DNA from: Saccharum officinarum
Lineage: Eukaryota; Streptophyta; Magnoliopsida; Poales; Poaceae
Direction of reading: 5' to 3'
NCBI GenBank assembly: GCA_020631735.1
Contig: CM036162.1
Location: 91,684,401-91,748,400 of the forward strand
DNA: 64,000 nt
Part shown: positions 46,270 through 59,600 of the stretch, piece after piece
How the letters are laid out: every line of letters begins with the position of its first letter
Position numbering within the stretch: position 1 is the stretch's first letter
Made by a program: the position numbers and the translations under genes
The notes under the pieces: generated by a model
Databases searched by the model: none
The model's input: only the letters and a program-made list of their open reading frames with translations
What the model was told of the DNA's origin: nothing

Positions 46270-48277
46270 CTAAGCTCTTTGGTACCCAAATGCTTTCTTC
46301 TTTGAGCCCATCCATGGTGCACCAATGAACTTAGCATGAACACCATTTGTACCCTTGGTAAGCATATAGAAAGAATCAAACTTAATTGAGGATACATTAG
46401 CATTTGATTTCTTGTTCATGCAATGTTGCTCTATATGACCAACTTGCTTGCAACTTTTGCAATAGCTACCATTGTTCTTCACAAAACGAGTCTTGTGAGG
46501 AGCAAAAGCGGCCTTGCCTTTCTTGGGGTTATAGCCCAATCCCTCTTTGTAGAGAGAAGCTCTTTGGCTATCCAAGCACATAAGCAAGCGGTCCTCACCA
46601 CTATAAGCCTTAGCTAATGTGTGATTGAGCTCTTTTACCTCCTTCTTGAGATTTTCATTCTCAACTATAAGTGTGGAGTCACAAGTGAAACCATCACTAC
46701 TAGATGAGGATGATGTAGATGAGCTACATGAAGGTTAGTAGGAGCAACAACAATAGCTTATGAAAAGTTTCATCAATTATATCACATGATATGTCCTATG
46801 TTGCAAGTTTTAGCTTTCTCAACATTAGTTGGTATGTTCACATTTTTCAACTAGAGAGGAATGAGCTTCTTCAAGCTTAGTGTGAGACTTTTGAAGCTTC
46901 TTATGGTCTACCTTTAGACTCTCATAAGATGCCCTAAGCTCATCAAGTTCTTGCATAAGGTTTTCTTTTCTTTAAGCAAGCCCTTGCACTCCTTTCTAGA
47001 TTCTTTAAAATGTTGAGTGCAATCTTCTAGCATAGTGATTAGTTCATTTTAGTGAATTCTTCTTCATCACTATCACTATCACTATCTATCATATTATGAT
47101 CACTCTCATCATCGGATGATACCTTAGGCGGCCTTAGCCATGAAGCACGATGGAGTGTCGAAGAGGGAGACCTTCTCTTGTGATGGCAATGCTAGCATGT
47201 CCCTTCTTCTTACTCTTGTTTCATCCTCATCATCACTTGAGAATCATCACTATCCCATGTAGCACATGAGAATCATTTTCTTCTTATAAGAGCTCTCCTT
47301 CTTTCTTGCTTCTTCTTTTGCTTCTTTCCTCTCCTTCTTGATAGCATCTTCATCATCACTATCATAAGGACATTTTGCAATGAGATGGTCCTTGCTATGG
47401 CATCTAAAGCATCTCATGGTATGCTCATTCTTCTTGATGAGTTCTTCCTCCTTCTTGCACGAGAAAACCTTTCTTCTTCATGAATTTGCCAAATTGCTTG
47501 ACAAAGAGAGTCATCTTCTCATCAATGTCATCACTATCACAAGAGCTTGAGTCTTCATCACTTGATGATTCAATCTTAGATTGCCTTGGATTTGGTGGCT
47601 TTGAATGCCACACTTCTTCTTTTTCATCATCTTTCTTCTCATTTTCTTTCTTCTTCTTCTTGACCAACTCATCCTTCTCATCATCTTCTCTATATGAATC
47701 ATCGGTCATCACTTCTTGAAATATTTGTTGAGGAGTTGAATCCTTCAATGTAGTCCTCACTAGCACGGTGATCAATGTATCAAATCTCTTGGGTAACTTC
47801 TCAAGAACTTCATAGAGAATTGATTGTCCTTGACCTCCTCACCAAGTGCCTTGACTCATTGACAATGACTTGCAACCTATGAAACATCCCGGTACACTCT
47901 CATCATCTTGCATCTAAGCTTGAAAATTTTTCTTGCAAGATATATGCTTTAGCGGTCTTTGTGCCTTCGTGCCTCCAAATGTTTCTTCTAGCTTGGCCCA
48001 AGCATCATGAGCAATCTCAATGTTCTTACTTGCTCAAATGTCTTGTCATCTAGTGCCTCATGAAGAGCACTAATGCAATGTCATTGCATTGGAGCTTCTT
48101 CTTTCCACCGGTGTAGGTGCTTCCGGATTAGCAACCTCAAATTTGTTCGGTGACCTTCCACACTTCTCTATGATTGACTTTAGGTGTGCGTCATCTAACC
48201 TTCCAATATGCATAATTTGTGCCATCAAAGTGAGGTGCCTTCTTGGTGTTGTTGATGTGCAAGCTTAATTGAGCCAT
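46270..48277 (-). pseudogene. gag of nested Sirevirus, copy 1, heavily indel-ridden
   Basis: Start ATG at 48277 corresponds to MAQLSLHINN of copy 2. Aligned by eye with copy 2 (54581-52548), it shows dozens of missing single bases, mostly in short homopolymers, so only pieces such as the 116-residue block at 47425-47775 stay open. The Trp codon that is TAG in copy 2 is intact TGG here (~47995). Confidence 0.85.
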
Positions 48278-48319
48278 TTCTTTTTCACCGTAGGTTAAGC
48301 CTCAAATAAACGTGCCTCG

Positions 48320-48332
48320 CTCCGATACCACT
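48320..48332 (-). other. Primer-binding site of nested Sirevirus, copy 1
   Basis: CTCCGATACCA, i.e. TGGTATCGGAG on the minus strand, two bases from the LTR end (ACAAG). Met-tRNA type. Confidence 0.8.
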
Positions 48333-49226
48333 TGTAAGGTCAAATAGGCTAGAGGGGGTGAATAGCCTAATTAAAAACTTCTACAAGAATTACTTAACCA
48401 CAAGTTAGTACGAAAAGGTGGCGAAGCAAAGCACTAGCTCTAACTAATTAAGCAAGCCACCTACACAAGTCTAGTACAAAGGCTATTCACTAAACACAAC
48501 AACAACTACAAAGCTAGAAACAAGAAGTAATACGAGGAAGAGCTTCGAGGATTATACCGCCGTGAAGAGAAGAGAAATACCAATCAATCAATCATACAAG
48601 AGAAATCCTCGGGAAGAGAATGACACAAGAATTTATCCCGAGGTTCACTTGCTTCCCGCAAGCTACTCCCCGTTGTGGCGATACACCCACTTGTCGGTTC
48701 GCGAGCTAATCGACTATCAAGAGTCGAGCCCTCGGCGGGCGCCGCACACCGCACACAAGATGGGGATCCTCCAAGCCACGAGCTCCACTAGAGTATCCAA
48801 TTTGCGAACTCCCGCGGGAAGGATCAAGAACCCCTTACAACACTTGGTGAAGGCTCCAACAATCTCCAATTGCGAGCTCAATCACCTCCGCTGCTCCAAG
48901 CCGTCTACCGTGTCGGGAAACACGGAAGAGTAACAAGAAATCGGCAGCAACTCGAAGATCAAGTGCCCTCTAGAATGCAACTCTCAGCAATGCACTTGTA
49001 ATCTCACTCAATCTCACTCAAGATGTGCAACTATGCAAAGAGATGAGTGAGGGTTTGTTTCTCTTAGCTCAAAGTAGTTTCTAGGTCTCAAAAGTGCAAG
49101 AGTTACCCTCAAACCCCGGCCAACGTCTATTTATAGCGAGGGGTTACGCACTTAGCCGTTAGGAACTTTAACCTACCGAAGTCGCGCTGACCGACGCGCT
49201 GGTCAAACTGACCGGACGCGCCGGTC
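48333..49226 (-). repeat. Middle LTR of the nested insertion, cut off by the gap
   Basis: 894 bp homologous to the first half (plus coordinates) of the flanking LTRs. It stops within the CCGGACGCG array at the N run. Many one-base deletions relative to the intact LTRs (for example GGTCAAATAG for GGTCTAAATAG). Confidence 0.85.
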
Positions 49227-49326
49227 NNNNNNNNNNNNNNNNNNNNNNNNNNNNNNNNNNNNNNNNNNNNNNNNNNNNNNNNNNNNNNNNNNNNNNNNNN
49301 NNNNNNNNNNNNNNNNNNNNNNNNNN
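49227..49326. other. Assembly gap (100 N)
   Basis: Exactly 100 N inside a tandem Sirevirus structure. If the structure were real, the gap would hide about 1.1 kb of LTR plus 1.0 kb of 3' internal sequence. Confidence 1.
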
Positions 49327-52300
49327 AGAAGTCAAGTATGTTCAATTCATTCTTCAACTTGTAAAAATCTTTTTCATCAAGTGGCTTTGTTAAAGATGTC
49401 GGCTAATTGATCTTCGGGCCAATACTTTCAATGCTAATATCACACTTTTTTGATGGTCTCTTATGAAGTGATGCCTTATGTCAATGTGCTTGGTTCTTGA
49501 ATGTTGAACCAGATTTGATGTCATCTTGATAGCACTTTCATTATCACAAAAAAACAAAGGCACATTCGAATTTGATTCCAAGTCATTCAAGGTGGCTTTC
49601 ATCCAAAGCAATTGTGCACACAAACTACCGGCACTAATGTATTTGCCTCGGCGGTAGATAGTGCCAAACACTTTTTGTTTCTTTGATGACCATGACAAGA
49701 GACCTTCCAAGCAGTTGACAAGTGCCACTTGTGCTCATTTCTATCAATCTTGCAACCACCATAGTCAGAGTCCGAATATCCAATCAACTCAAAGTTAGAC
49801 CCCTTTAGAAACCATAATCCAACATCATGAGTGCCCTTAAGATATCTCAATATCCTCTTGGTTGCTTTCAAGTGACTTTCTCTAGGTGGAAGCTTGCTGA
49901 TACTTGCACACTTGCACACACTAAACATCACATCCGGCCTAGAAGCGGTGACATAGAGCAAACTTCCAATCATAGACCGGTATTGCTTTTGATCTACCAT
50001 GTTTTCCACTATCATCAATTACCCAATTGATCATTAGTGCCATTGTGTGCTCATTGGCTTAGCATCTTGCAATCCAAACTTCTTGATCATGTCCTTGATG
50101 TACTTGCCTTGACTTACAAAAGTGTCATTCTTCATTTTTGCTTGATTTGAAGTCCAAGGAAGTAACTAAAGCTCTCCCAATCATAGACATCTCAAACTCA
50201 TTAGCCATCATATTTCCCAAACTCTTCACAAAAGTCTTGTAGTTGATCCAAAGATAATGTCATCCACATAGATTTGCAACACAAACAAGTCATTTCCAAG
50301 CTTCTTGGTGAAGAGAGTGGTGTCAACCTTTCCATCTTGAAACCCATTAGAGAGAAGAAAGTCCCCAATCTCTCATACCATGCTCTAGGTGCTTGGTTCA
50401 AACCATACAATGCCTTCTTTAGCTTGTAAACATGGTCAAGCTTCTTGTCATCTTTCAAAACCGGAGGTTGCTCAACATAACTTCTTCATTGATGTAGCCA
50501 TTGAGAAATGCACTCTTGACATCCATTGATAGAGCTTGATGTTGGTGCACAAGCATATGCTAATAAGATTCTAATAGCCTCAATCTGCAACCGGTGCATG
50601 TCTCTCCAAAGTCAAGACCCTCAACTTGAGTGTATCCTTGTGCTACTAATCTTGCTTTGTTCCTCACAACCATGCCATCTTGATTTTGCTTGTTCTAAAG
50701 ACCCCTTTAGTACCAATCACATTGTAGTTCTTTGCCTCTTCAATAAGTTTCCCAAACTTGATTTCTAGCAAAGTTGTTTAGTTCTTCATGCATGCATTTA
50801 CCCAATCGGAATCCTTCAAAGCATCTTCTAATTTCTTAGGTTCTTCAAGTGACACAAATGAGTAATGCTCACAAAAGAATGCTAGCCTTGATCTAGTTTG
50901 AACACCACTTTGAATTCCACCAATGATTTGGTCCAATGGATGATCTCTTACAATACTAGTAGGTTGGAGTATTGGGAGTTGATTGCTTTCACTTGTTTGA
51001 CCTTGAACTTGAGTTTCATCATGAGTACCACTAGAGCTTGCTTGAATTTGTATCAATTTGCACACTTTGGTTGATCACATGAATATCATCATCATCAACT
51101 TGCATCAGCCTTATATCACCAATGTCCATGTTCTTCATTGCATTTGACAATTGATCTCCTCTCACATCATCAAGGTTTTGAGCTTCATTTTGAGACCCTT
51201 AGGTTTCATCAAACTCAACATCATGAACTTCTTCCAAGGTGCCATTTGTGAGATTCCAAACTCTATATGCTTTGCTTGTGGTAGAATAACCAAGTAAGAA
51301 TCCTTCATCACATTTCTTTTCAAACTTGCTTAATCTAGTGCCTTTCTTGAGAATATAGCATTTACAACCAAACACTCTAAAGTATGCAATGTTGGGCTTT
51401 CTTCCATTCAATAGCTCATATGGTGTCTTCCCAAGCTTCCCATGGCAATAGAGACGGTTGCTACAATAGCAAGCCGTGTTGATAGCTTCACTCCAAAATG
51501 AATGACTCACATTGTATTCACTAAGCATTGATCTAGCCATATCAATCAAGGTTCTATTTTTTCTTTCAACTACACCATTGGATTGAGGAGTGTATATTGG
51601 TGAGAATTGATGTCCAATACCAAGATCATCACACAAATCTTCAATTCTTGTGTTCTTGAACTCACTACCATTGTTACTTCTAATCTTCTTGATAGTTGTC
51701 TCAAACTCATTTTGCACTCTCTTGACAAAAGACTTGAATAGATCATAAACATCACTCTTGTCATAGAGAAAGAACACCCAAGTGTATCTAGTGTAGTCAT
51801 CAACAATCACAAAACCATACTTGTTGCCACCAATGCTAGTGTATGTTGTTGGCCCAAACAAGTCCATGTGCAATAGTTCAAATGCTTTTGATGTGCTCAT
51901 TTCACTTTTACTAGGATGTGAATTTCCAACTTGTTTGCTGGCTTGACAAGCACTACAAGGTTTATCCTTCTCAAAAGTGACATCCTTCAAGCCTCTAACT
52001 AAGTCATGCCTCAAAAGTTTATTCAATTGTTTTATTCCAACATGACCAAGCCTTCTATGCCATAACCATCCCATACTAGATTTACTAAGCAAGCATGATG
52101 TTAATTGTGTCTCACTATCATTGAAGTCAACCAAGTATAAGCTTCCATGTCTAAATCCTTTGAATATCAAATTTGATCCATCAACATTTATGACTTCAAC
52201 ATCATCACTACCAAATATGCACTTGAAGCCAAGATCACAAAGTTGTGCCACCGATAAAAGATTGAAATCCAAGCTCTCAACTAGCAACACATTAGAAATG

Positions 52301-52491
52301 CTCAAGTCATTTGAGATAGCAATTTTACCAAGCCCCTTGACCTTGCCTTTCTTGTTGTTGCCAAAAGTGATAGCATCAAAACCACCATTTTGACTTATAT
52401 CAATTGAATTGAACATACAAGAGTCTCTGGTCATATGTTGAGTGCACCCACTATCAAGCACCCAATGCCTTCCGCCAGCTTTGTAATTGAC
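49327..52491 (-). pseudogene. pol of nested Sirevirus, copy 2, 3' end lost in the gap
   Basis: One open block, 52491-51199, covers the protease site, GAG-pre-integrase zinc region and integrase core. The second catalytic Asp is changed to Asn (RSNNGSEFK), which should abolish integration. RT and RNase H (51065-49327) are broken into pieces by many one-base indels. The shared RT frameshift near 50600 matches copy 1. The sequence starts, at the gap, 14 bases short of the pol stop. Confidence 0.85.
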
Positions 52492-52547
52492 CTACAAGAC
52501 AAGATCAATTCCTTTTAGGTACCCAAACTTGTTTGGGTCCTCTAAGG

Positions 52548-54581
52548 TTAGAGACTAAGCTCTTTGTACCAAATGGCTTTCTTCTTTGAGCTCATCCATG
52601 GTGCACCAATGAACTTAGCATGAACACCATTTGTACCCTTGGTAAGCATATAGAAAGAATCAAACTTAATTGAGGATACATTAGCATTTGATTTCTTGTT
52701 CATGCATTGTTGCTCTATATGACCAACTTGCTTGCAACTTTTGCAATAGCTGTCATTGTTCTTCACAAAACGAGTCTTGTGAGGAGCAAAAGCGGCCTTG
52801 CCTTTCTTGGGGTTATAGCCCAATCCCTCTTTGTAGAGAGAAGCTCTTTGGCTATCCAAGCACATAAGCAAGCGGTCCTCACCACTATAAGCCTTAGCTA
52901 ATGTGTGATTGAGCTCTTTTACCTCCTTCTTGAGATTTTCATTCTCAACTATAAGTGTGGAGTCATAAGTGAAACCATCACTACTAGATGAGGATGATGT
53001 AGATGTGCTACATGAAGGGTTAGTAGGAGCAATAATAATAGGCTTATGAAAAGTTTCATCAATTATATCACATGATATGCCTATGTTGTAAGTTTTAGCT
53101 TTCTCAACATTAGTTGGTATGTTTTCACATTTTTCAACTAGAGAGGAATGAGCTTCTTCAAGCTTAGTGTGAGACTTTTGAAGCTTCTTATGGTCTACCT
53201 TTAGACTCTCATAAGATGCCCTAAGCTCATCAAGTTCTTGCATAAGGTTTTTCTTTTCTTTAAGCAAGCCCTTGCACTCCTTTCTAGATTCTTTAAAATG
53301 TTGAGTGCAATCTTCTAGCATAGTGATTAGTTCATCTTTAGTGAATCCTTCTTCATCACTATCACTATCACTATCATTATTATGATCACTCTCATCATCG
53401 GATGATACCTTAGCGGCCTTAGCCATGAAGCACGATGGAGTGTCGAAGAGGGAGACCTTCTCTTGGATGGCAATACTAGCATGTCCCTTCTTCTTACTCT
53501 TGTTGTCATCCTCATCATCACTTGAGGAATCATCACTATCCCATGTAGCAACATGAGAATCATTTTTCTTCTTATAAGAGCTCTCCTTCTTCTCTTGCTT
53601 CTTCTTTTGCTTCTTTCTCTCCTTCTTGATAGCATCTTCATCATCACTATCATAAGGACATTTTGCAATGAGATGGTCCTTGCTATGGCATCTAAAGCAT
53701 CTCATGGTATGCTCATTCTTCTTGGATGAGTTCTTCCTCCTTCTTGCACGAAAACCTTTCTTCTTCATGAATTTGCCAAATTGCTTGACAAAGAGAGTCA
53801 TCTTCTCATCAATGTCATCACTATCACAAGAACTTGAGTCTTCATCACTTGATGATTCAATCTTAGATTTGCCCTTGGATGTGGTGGCTTTGAATGCCAC
53901 ACTCTTCTTCTTTTCATCATCTTTCTTCTCATTTTCTTTCTTCTTCTTCTTGACCAACTCATCCTTCTCATCATCTTCTCTATATGAATCATCGGTCATC
54001 ACTTCTTGAAATATTTGTTGAGGAGTTGAATCCTTCAATGTAGTCCTCACTAGCACGGTGATCAATGTATCAAATCTCTTGGGTAGACTTCTCAAGAACT
54101 TCATAGAGAATTGATTGTCCTTGACCTCCTCATCAAGTGTCTTGAGCTCATTGACAATGACTTGCAACCTATGAAACATCTCCGGTACACTCTCATCATC
54201 TTGCATCTTGAATCTTGAAAATTTTTCTTGCAAGATATATGCTTTAGCGGTCTTTGTGCCTTCGGTGCCCTCAAATGTTTCTTCTAGCTTGGCCTAAGCA
54301 TCATGAGCAATCTCAATGTTCTTCACTTGCTCAAAGGTCTTGTCATCTAGTGCCTCATGAAGAGCACTAATGGCAATGTCATTGCATTGGAGCTTCTTCT
54401 CTTCCACCGGTGTAGGTGCTTCCGGATTAGCAACCTCAAATTTTGTTTCGGTGACCTTCCACACTTCTCTATTGATTGACTTGAGGTGTGCGGTCATCTT
54501 AACCTTCCAATATGCATAATTTGTACCATCAAAGTGAGGTGCCTTTTTGGTGTTGTTGATGTGCAAGCTTAATTGAGCCAT
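52548..54581 (-). pseudogene. gag of nested Sirevirus, copy 2, full length with one nonsense codon
   Basis: A single frame of 677 codons from ATG 54581 is broken only by TAG at 54294-54296, where copy 1 has TGG (Trp). Domains: Ubn2-type gag (FDGTNYAYWKVKMTAHLKS), the segment FSRFKMQDDESVPEMFHRLQ, first knuckle CFRCHSKDHLIAKC, an Asp/Ser/Lys-rich tail, coiled-coil-like region, and second knuckle CKSCKQVGHIEQQC. Followed by a short linker with an in-frame TAG before pol. Confidence 0.9.
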
Positions 54582-54627
54582 TTCTTTTTCACCGTAGGTT
54601 GTTAAGCCTCAAATAAACGGTGCCTCG

Positions 54628-54641
54628 ACTCCGATACCACT
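54628..54641 (-). other. Primer-binding site of nested Sirevirus, copy 2
   Basis: TGGTATCGGAGTC on the minus strand adjacent to the right LTR (54642). Met-tRNA type. Confidence 0.8.
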
Positions 54642-56659
54642 TGTAAGGTCTAAATAGGCTAGAGGGGGGTGAATAGCCTAATTAAAACTTCTACAAGAAA
54701 TACTTAACCACAAGTTAGTACGAAAGGTGGCGAAGCAAATGCACTAGCTCTAACTAATTAAGCAAGCCACCTACACAAGTCTAGTACAAGGCTATTCACT
54801 AAACACAACAACTACTACAAGCTAGAAACAAGAAGTAATATGAGAGAAGAGCTTCGAGTGATTATACCGCCGTGAAGAGAAGAGAAATACCAATCAATCA
54901 ATCATATAAGAGAAATCCTCGGGAAGAGAATGACACAAGAATTTATCCCGAGGTTCACTTGCTTCCCGGCAAGCTACTCCCCGTTGTGGCGATACACCCA
55001 CTTGTCGGTTCGCGAGCTAATCGACTATCAAGAGTCAAGCCCTCGGCGGGCGCCGCACAACCGCACACAAGATGGGGATCCTCCAAGCCACGAGCTCCAC
55101 TAGAGTATCCAATTCACGAACTCCCGTGGGGAAGGATCAAGAACCCCTTACAACACTTGGTGAAGGCTCCAACAATCTCCAATTGCGAGCTCAATCACCT
55201 CCGCTGCTCCAAGCCGTCTACCGTGTCGGGAAACACGAAAGAGTAACAAGAAATCTGCAGCAACTCGAAGATCAAGTGCCTCTAGAATGCAACTCTCAAG
55301 CAATGCACTTGAATCTCACTCAATCTCACTCAAGATGTGCAACTATGCAAAGAGATGAGTGGACGGGTTGTTCTCTAGCTCAAAGTATGTTTCTAGGTCT
55401 CAAAATGTGCAAGAGTTACCCTCAAACCCCCGCCAACGTCTATTTATAACGAAGGGGTACGTAGCTAGCCGTTAGGAACTTTAACCAGCCGAAGTCGCGC
55501 TGACCGGACGCGCTGGTCAAACTGACCGGACGCGCCGGTCGCGCAACGGCTAACTGCGAGGCAACGACCGGACGCGCTGCAGCGAATGAGCGGACGCGCT
55601 GGTCAAACTGACCGGACGCGCCGGTCGCGCAACACCGCGAGCCCTCAAAGCAATGACCGGACGCGCTCCAGGCAATGACCGAACGCGACAGTGTCAGCGT
55701 CCGATTAGAGTCCAGTAAGCTCCCTCAACGACCGGACGCGTCCGATCGCACATGACCGGACGCGCCCCGCGTCCGATCATCACTCTGTTGCTCTCTGTCC
55801 TTCTGGACGCATGACCGGACGCACCGGTCCCGTGAAGGACTGGACACGCCGGTCGCACGCTCTACTTTTGCGCACCGGTGAACTGACCGAACGCGCTGAT
55901 CAGGCCAGACCAGCGTCCGGTCATCAACCCTAGGCGCGCTGACCGGATTGAACTGACCGGACGCGCTGGTCAAGCCGTGACCGCGTCCGGTGCAGTGTCC
56001 GGTCATCACAGTGACCTCCGTTCGCCTCTGTTTCTTTTCCGACTTCCAGCGCAGTAGAAAATAGGCCTTTCACTTCTCCAAAAAGCGCCGAATCCCGCCT
56101 CGCAAGCTCAGCGGGAGGGAGAGAGGAACCCAAACCCCTCTCTACCGCTTAAACTCCACCGCCTTCACAAAAAGTGCTAACACCACCAAGTGTACACCAC
56201 CATGTGCAGGTGTGTTAGCATTTCACAATCATTTCTCAAGGCGTTATGTTAGCTCTTTTACTAGATCCTAATGCATATGCTCAAGACAATGATCTAGTGG
56301 CACTTGATTCCCGAGCTAACCGTGATTGCCCCTCTTGATAGTCGGCTATGTATCCTAAACCCGGTCAATCACTTCTCTACTCATCTTAGACCGACAAAAG
56401 GAAAACCCTATGGTTATACCTTTGCCTTGCGCTCTTAGATCCTTCTCTTTCACTTGATCATCATGTTCATCATATTATGTGCATCTCCACCATGATCATC
56501 CTTTCATGTCCATGCACCATCTCTTTGTGATCTTGTGGCTACCACTCCTTGCCACATACACCTTCATCACATGTGTTGCTTATGCCTATCTCAAAACACT
56601 TAACACATGGCATTAGCAACTTGGTGTCATTAATTACCAAAACCAAACTTGGGCTTTCA
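54642..56659 (-). repeat. LTR (5' LTR of nested Sirevirus, right in plus coordinates)
   Basis: 2018 bp, TGTAAGGTCT to GGGCTTTCA, highly similar to 39978-42017 over its whole length. It includes the CCGGACGCG array at 55500-56010. Confidence 0.9.
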
Positions 56660-56664
56660 GAAGG

Positions 56665-59600
56665 CTCTTGGAAAGATTGCAATCTCAAATTATCATAGCA
56701 TTTCCAATGTGCTCTTAGTTGAAAAGTTAAACTTCAATCTTCTCTCGGTTGCTCAATTGTGTGATCTTGGTTTCAAGTGCATATTTGGTGTTGATGATGT
56801 GGAGATAGTTAGTGTTGATGGCTCTAATTTGATCTTCAAGGGTTTTAGATATGAGAATCTATACTTAGTTGATTTCAATGCTAGTGACACTCAACTTTCA
56901 ACATGCTTGCTCACCAAATCAAGTATGGGTTGGTTATGGCATAGAAGACTTGGTCATATTGGCATGAAGCAATTGAACAAGTTAGTGAAGCATGACTTAG
57001 TTAGAGGCTTGAAGGATGTCACATTTGAGAAGGATAAGCTATGTAGTGCATGTCAAGCCAGAAAGCAAGTGGGCAATACTCATCCATTGAAAAGCATTAT
57101 GAGTACTTCCAAGGCATTTGAGTTGTTGCACATGGATCTATTTGGGCCAACTACATACATAAGCATTGGTGGCAACAAGTATGGTTTTGTGATTGTGGAT
57201 GATTTCACTAGATATACATGGGTATTCTTTCTTATGGACAAGAGTGATGTATTTGACATATTCAAGAAGTTCATCAAGAGAGTGCAAAATGAGTTTGAAA
57301 CCATAATCAAGAAAGTAAGAAGTGATAATGGAAGTGAGTTTAGAAACATAAGAGTTGATGAGCTATGTGATGAGCTTGGAATCAAGCATCAATTCTCGAC
57401 CAAGTATACACCTCAATCAAATGACCTAGTTGAGAGGAAAAATAGAACCTTGATTGATATGGCAAGATCAATGTTAAATGAGTATAATGTGAGTCATTCA
57501 TTTTGGGCCGAAACAATCAAAACGGCTTGCTTCTATAGCAGCCGCCTCTATTGCCACAAGTTTCTAGAGAAGACACCATATGAGATCTTAAATGGAAGAA
57601 AGCCCTACATTGCATACTTTCGGGTATTTGGTTGCAAATGCTACATTTTGAAGAAGGGCACTAGATTAAGCAAGTTTGAGAAGAAATGTGATGAAGGATT
57701 CCTACTTGGTTACTCAACTACTAGCAAAGCTTATAGAGTTTGGAATTTGGCTAGTGGTTTACTTGAAGAAGTACATGATGTTGAGTTTGATGAAACAAAT
57801 GGTTCTCAAGATGAGGAAGATAACTTGGATGATGTGAGAGGAACTCAATTGACTAATGCTATAAAAGAAATGGATATTGGTGATATTAGGCCAAAGCAAG
57901 TGATTGATGTGGATGACAACAAAGATCAAGTGCTCCAAAATCCAATCACTCAAGCTAGTGGTTCTCTAATGCAAAATCAAGCTAGTACATCATCTCAAGT
58001 GCAACAAGATCATCAAGTGGCTAGTTCATCATCTCCAACTCATGATCAACATCAACATCCAAGCAATCAAGTTCAAATACTTCAACCAACTAACATTACA
58101 AGAGACCATCCATTGGATTCCATCATTGGTGACATAGAAAGGGGAGTTCAAACTAGATCAAGATTGGGATCATTTTGTGTTCACTCTTCTTTTGTGTCAA
58201 TGGAAGAACCCAAGGACATTGATAGAGCATTGAGAGATCCGGATTGGGTAAATGCAATGCATGAAGAGCTCAACAACTTCAAGAGAAATGAAGTATGGGA
58301 ACTAGTTGAAAGGCCTAAGGATCACAGTGTCATTGGAACAAGATGGGTCTTTCGCAACAAGCAAGATCAATATGGGATAGTAGTAAGGAACAAAGCAAGA
58401 CTAGTGGCTCAAGGTTACACACAAATAGAGGGTCTTGACTTTGGTGAAACATATGCCCCGGTTGCAAGATTGGAAGCAATTAGGATCTTACTTGCCTATG
58501 CTTGTGCTCACAATATCAAGCTATATCAAATGGATGTGAAGAGTGCATTTCTCAATGGGTACATCTAAGAGGAGGTGTATGTGGAGCAACCTCCCGGTTT
58601 TGAAGATGACAAGAAACTCAACCATGTATACAAGTTAAGGAAAGCTTTGTATGGATTGAAACAAGCACCTAGAGCATGGTATGAAAGATTGAGGGATTTC
58701 TTGCTATTCAAAGGATTTGTCATGGGCAAAGTGGATACTACTCTCTTCACCAAGAAGATTGGGAAAGACTTGTTTGTGTTGCAAATATATATTGATGATA
58801 TCATATTTGGTTCAACCAATCAAGATTATTTTGATGTGTTTGGGAAAATGATGGCAAAGGAATTTGAAATATCAATAATTGGTGAACTTAGTTTCTTTCT
58901 TGGACTTCAAATCAAACAAATGAAGGAAGGAACATTTGTAAGCCAAACCAAATACATAAAGGATATGCTAAAGAAATTTGGTATGGAAGATGCAAAAGGA
59001 ATCACTACTCCAATGAGCACTAATGGAAGCTTGGATAGTGACAAGAATGGCAACATGGTGGATCAAAAACTATATAGATCAATGATTGGTAGCCTACTCT
59101 ATGTGACGACATCAAGGCCCGATGTGATGTTTAGTGTATGCATGTGTGCAAGATTTCAAGCCTCACCAAGAGAAAGTCATTTGAAAGCAACAAAGAGAAT
59201 ATTGAGGTACTTAAAGCATACACAAGATGTTGGATTGTGGTATCCTAAAGGTGCAAGCTTTGAGCTAGTTGGATATTCGGATTTCGACTATGCCGGTGAC
59301 AAAGTTGAGAGAAAAAGCACCTCCGGGACTTGTCAATTGTTGGGAAGATCACTTGTCTCATGGTCATCCAAGAAGTAAAATAGTATTGCACTATCTACCG
59401 TCGAAGCCGAATACATCGCCACGGGTAGTTGTTGTGCACAAATCTTGTGGATGAAGGCAACATTGAAGGATTTTAGAATCAATTTCAAGAATGTGCCATT
59501 GCTATGTGACAATGAAAGTGTCGTGAAGCTAACCAACAATTCGGTTCAACATCAAAGAACAAAGCATATTGATGTTCGCCATCACTTTATTAGAGATCAT

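Larger units (their letters stand above)
39978..56659 (-). mobile_element. Nested younger Sirevirus insertion (LTR-internal-LTR-gap-internal-LTR)
   Basis: The insertion is bounded by GAAGG at 39973-39977 and at 56660-56664, a perfect 5 bp target duplication. Its ends are TGTAAAGTCC and GGGCTTTCA. In plus coordinates it reads: LTR 39978-42017, PPT and internal copy 1 (42018-48332), LTR 48333-49226 (cut by the gap), gap, internal copy 2 starting inside pol (49327-54641), LTR 54642-56659. All parts are in minus orientation. Both internal copies share the same frameshift in RT, so they are duplicates of one defective parent or of one locus. Confidence 0.85.
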
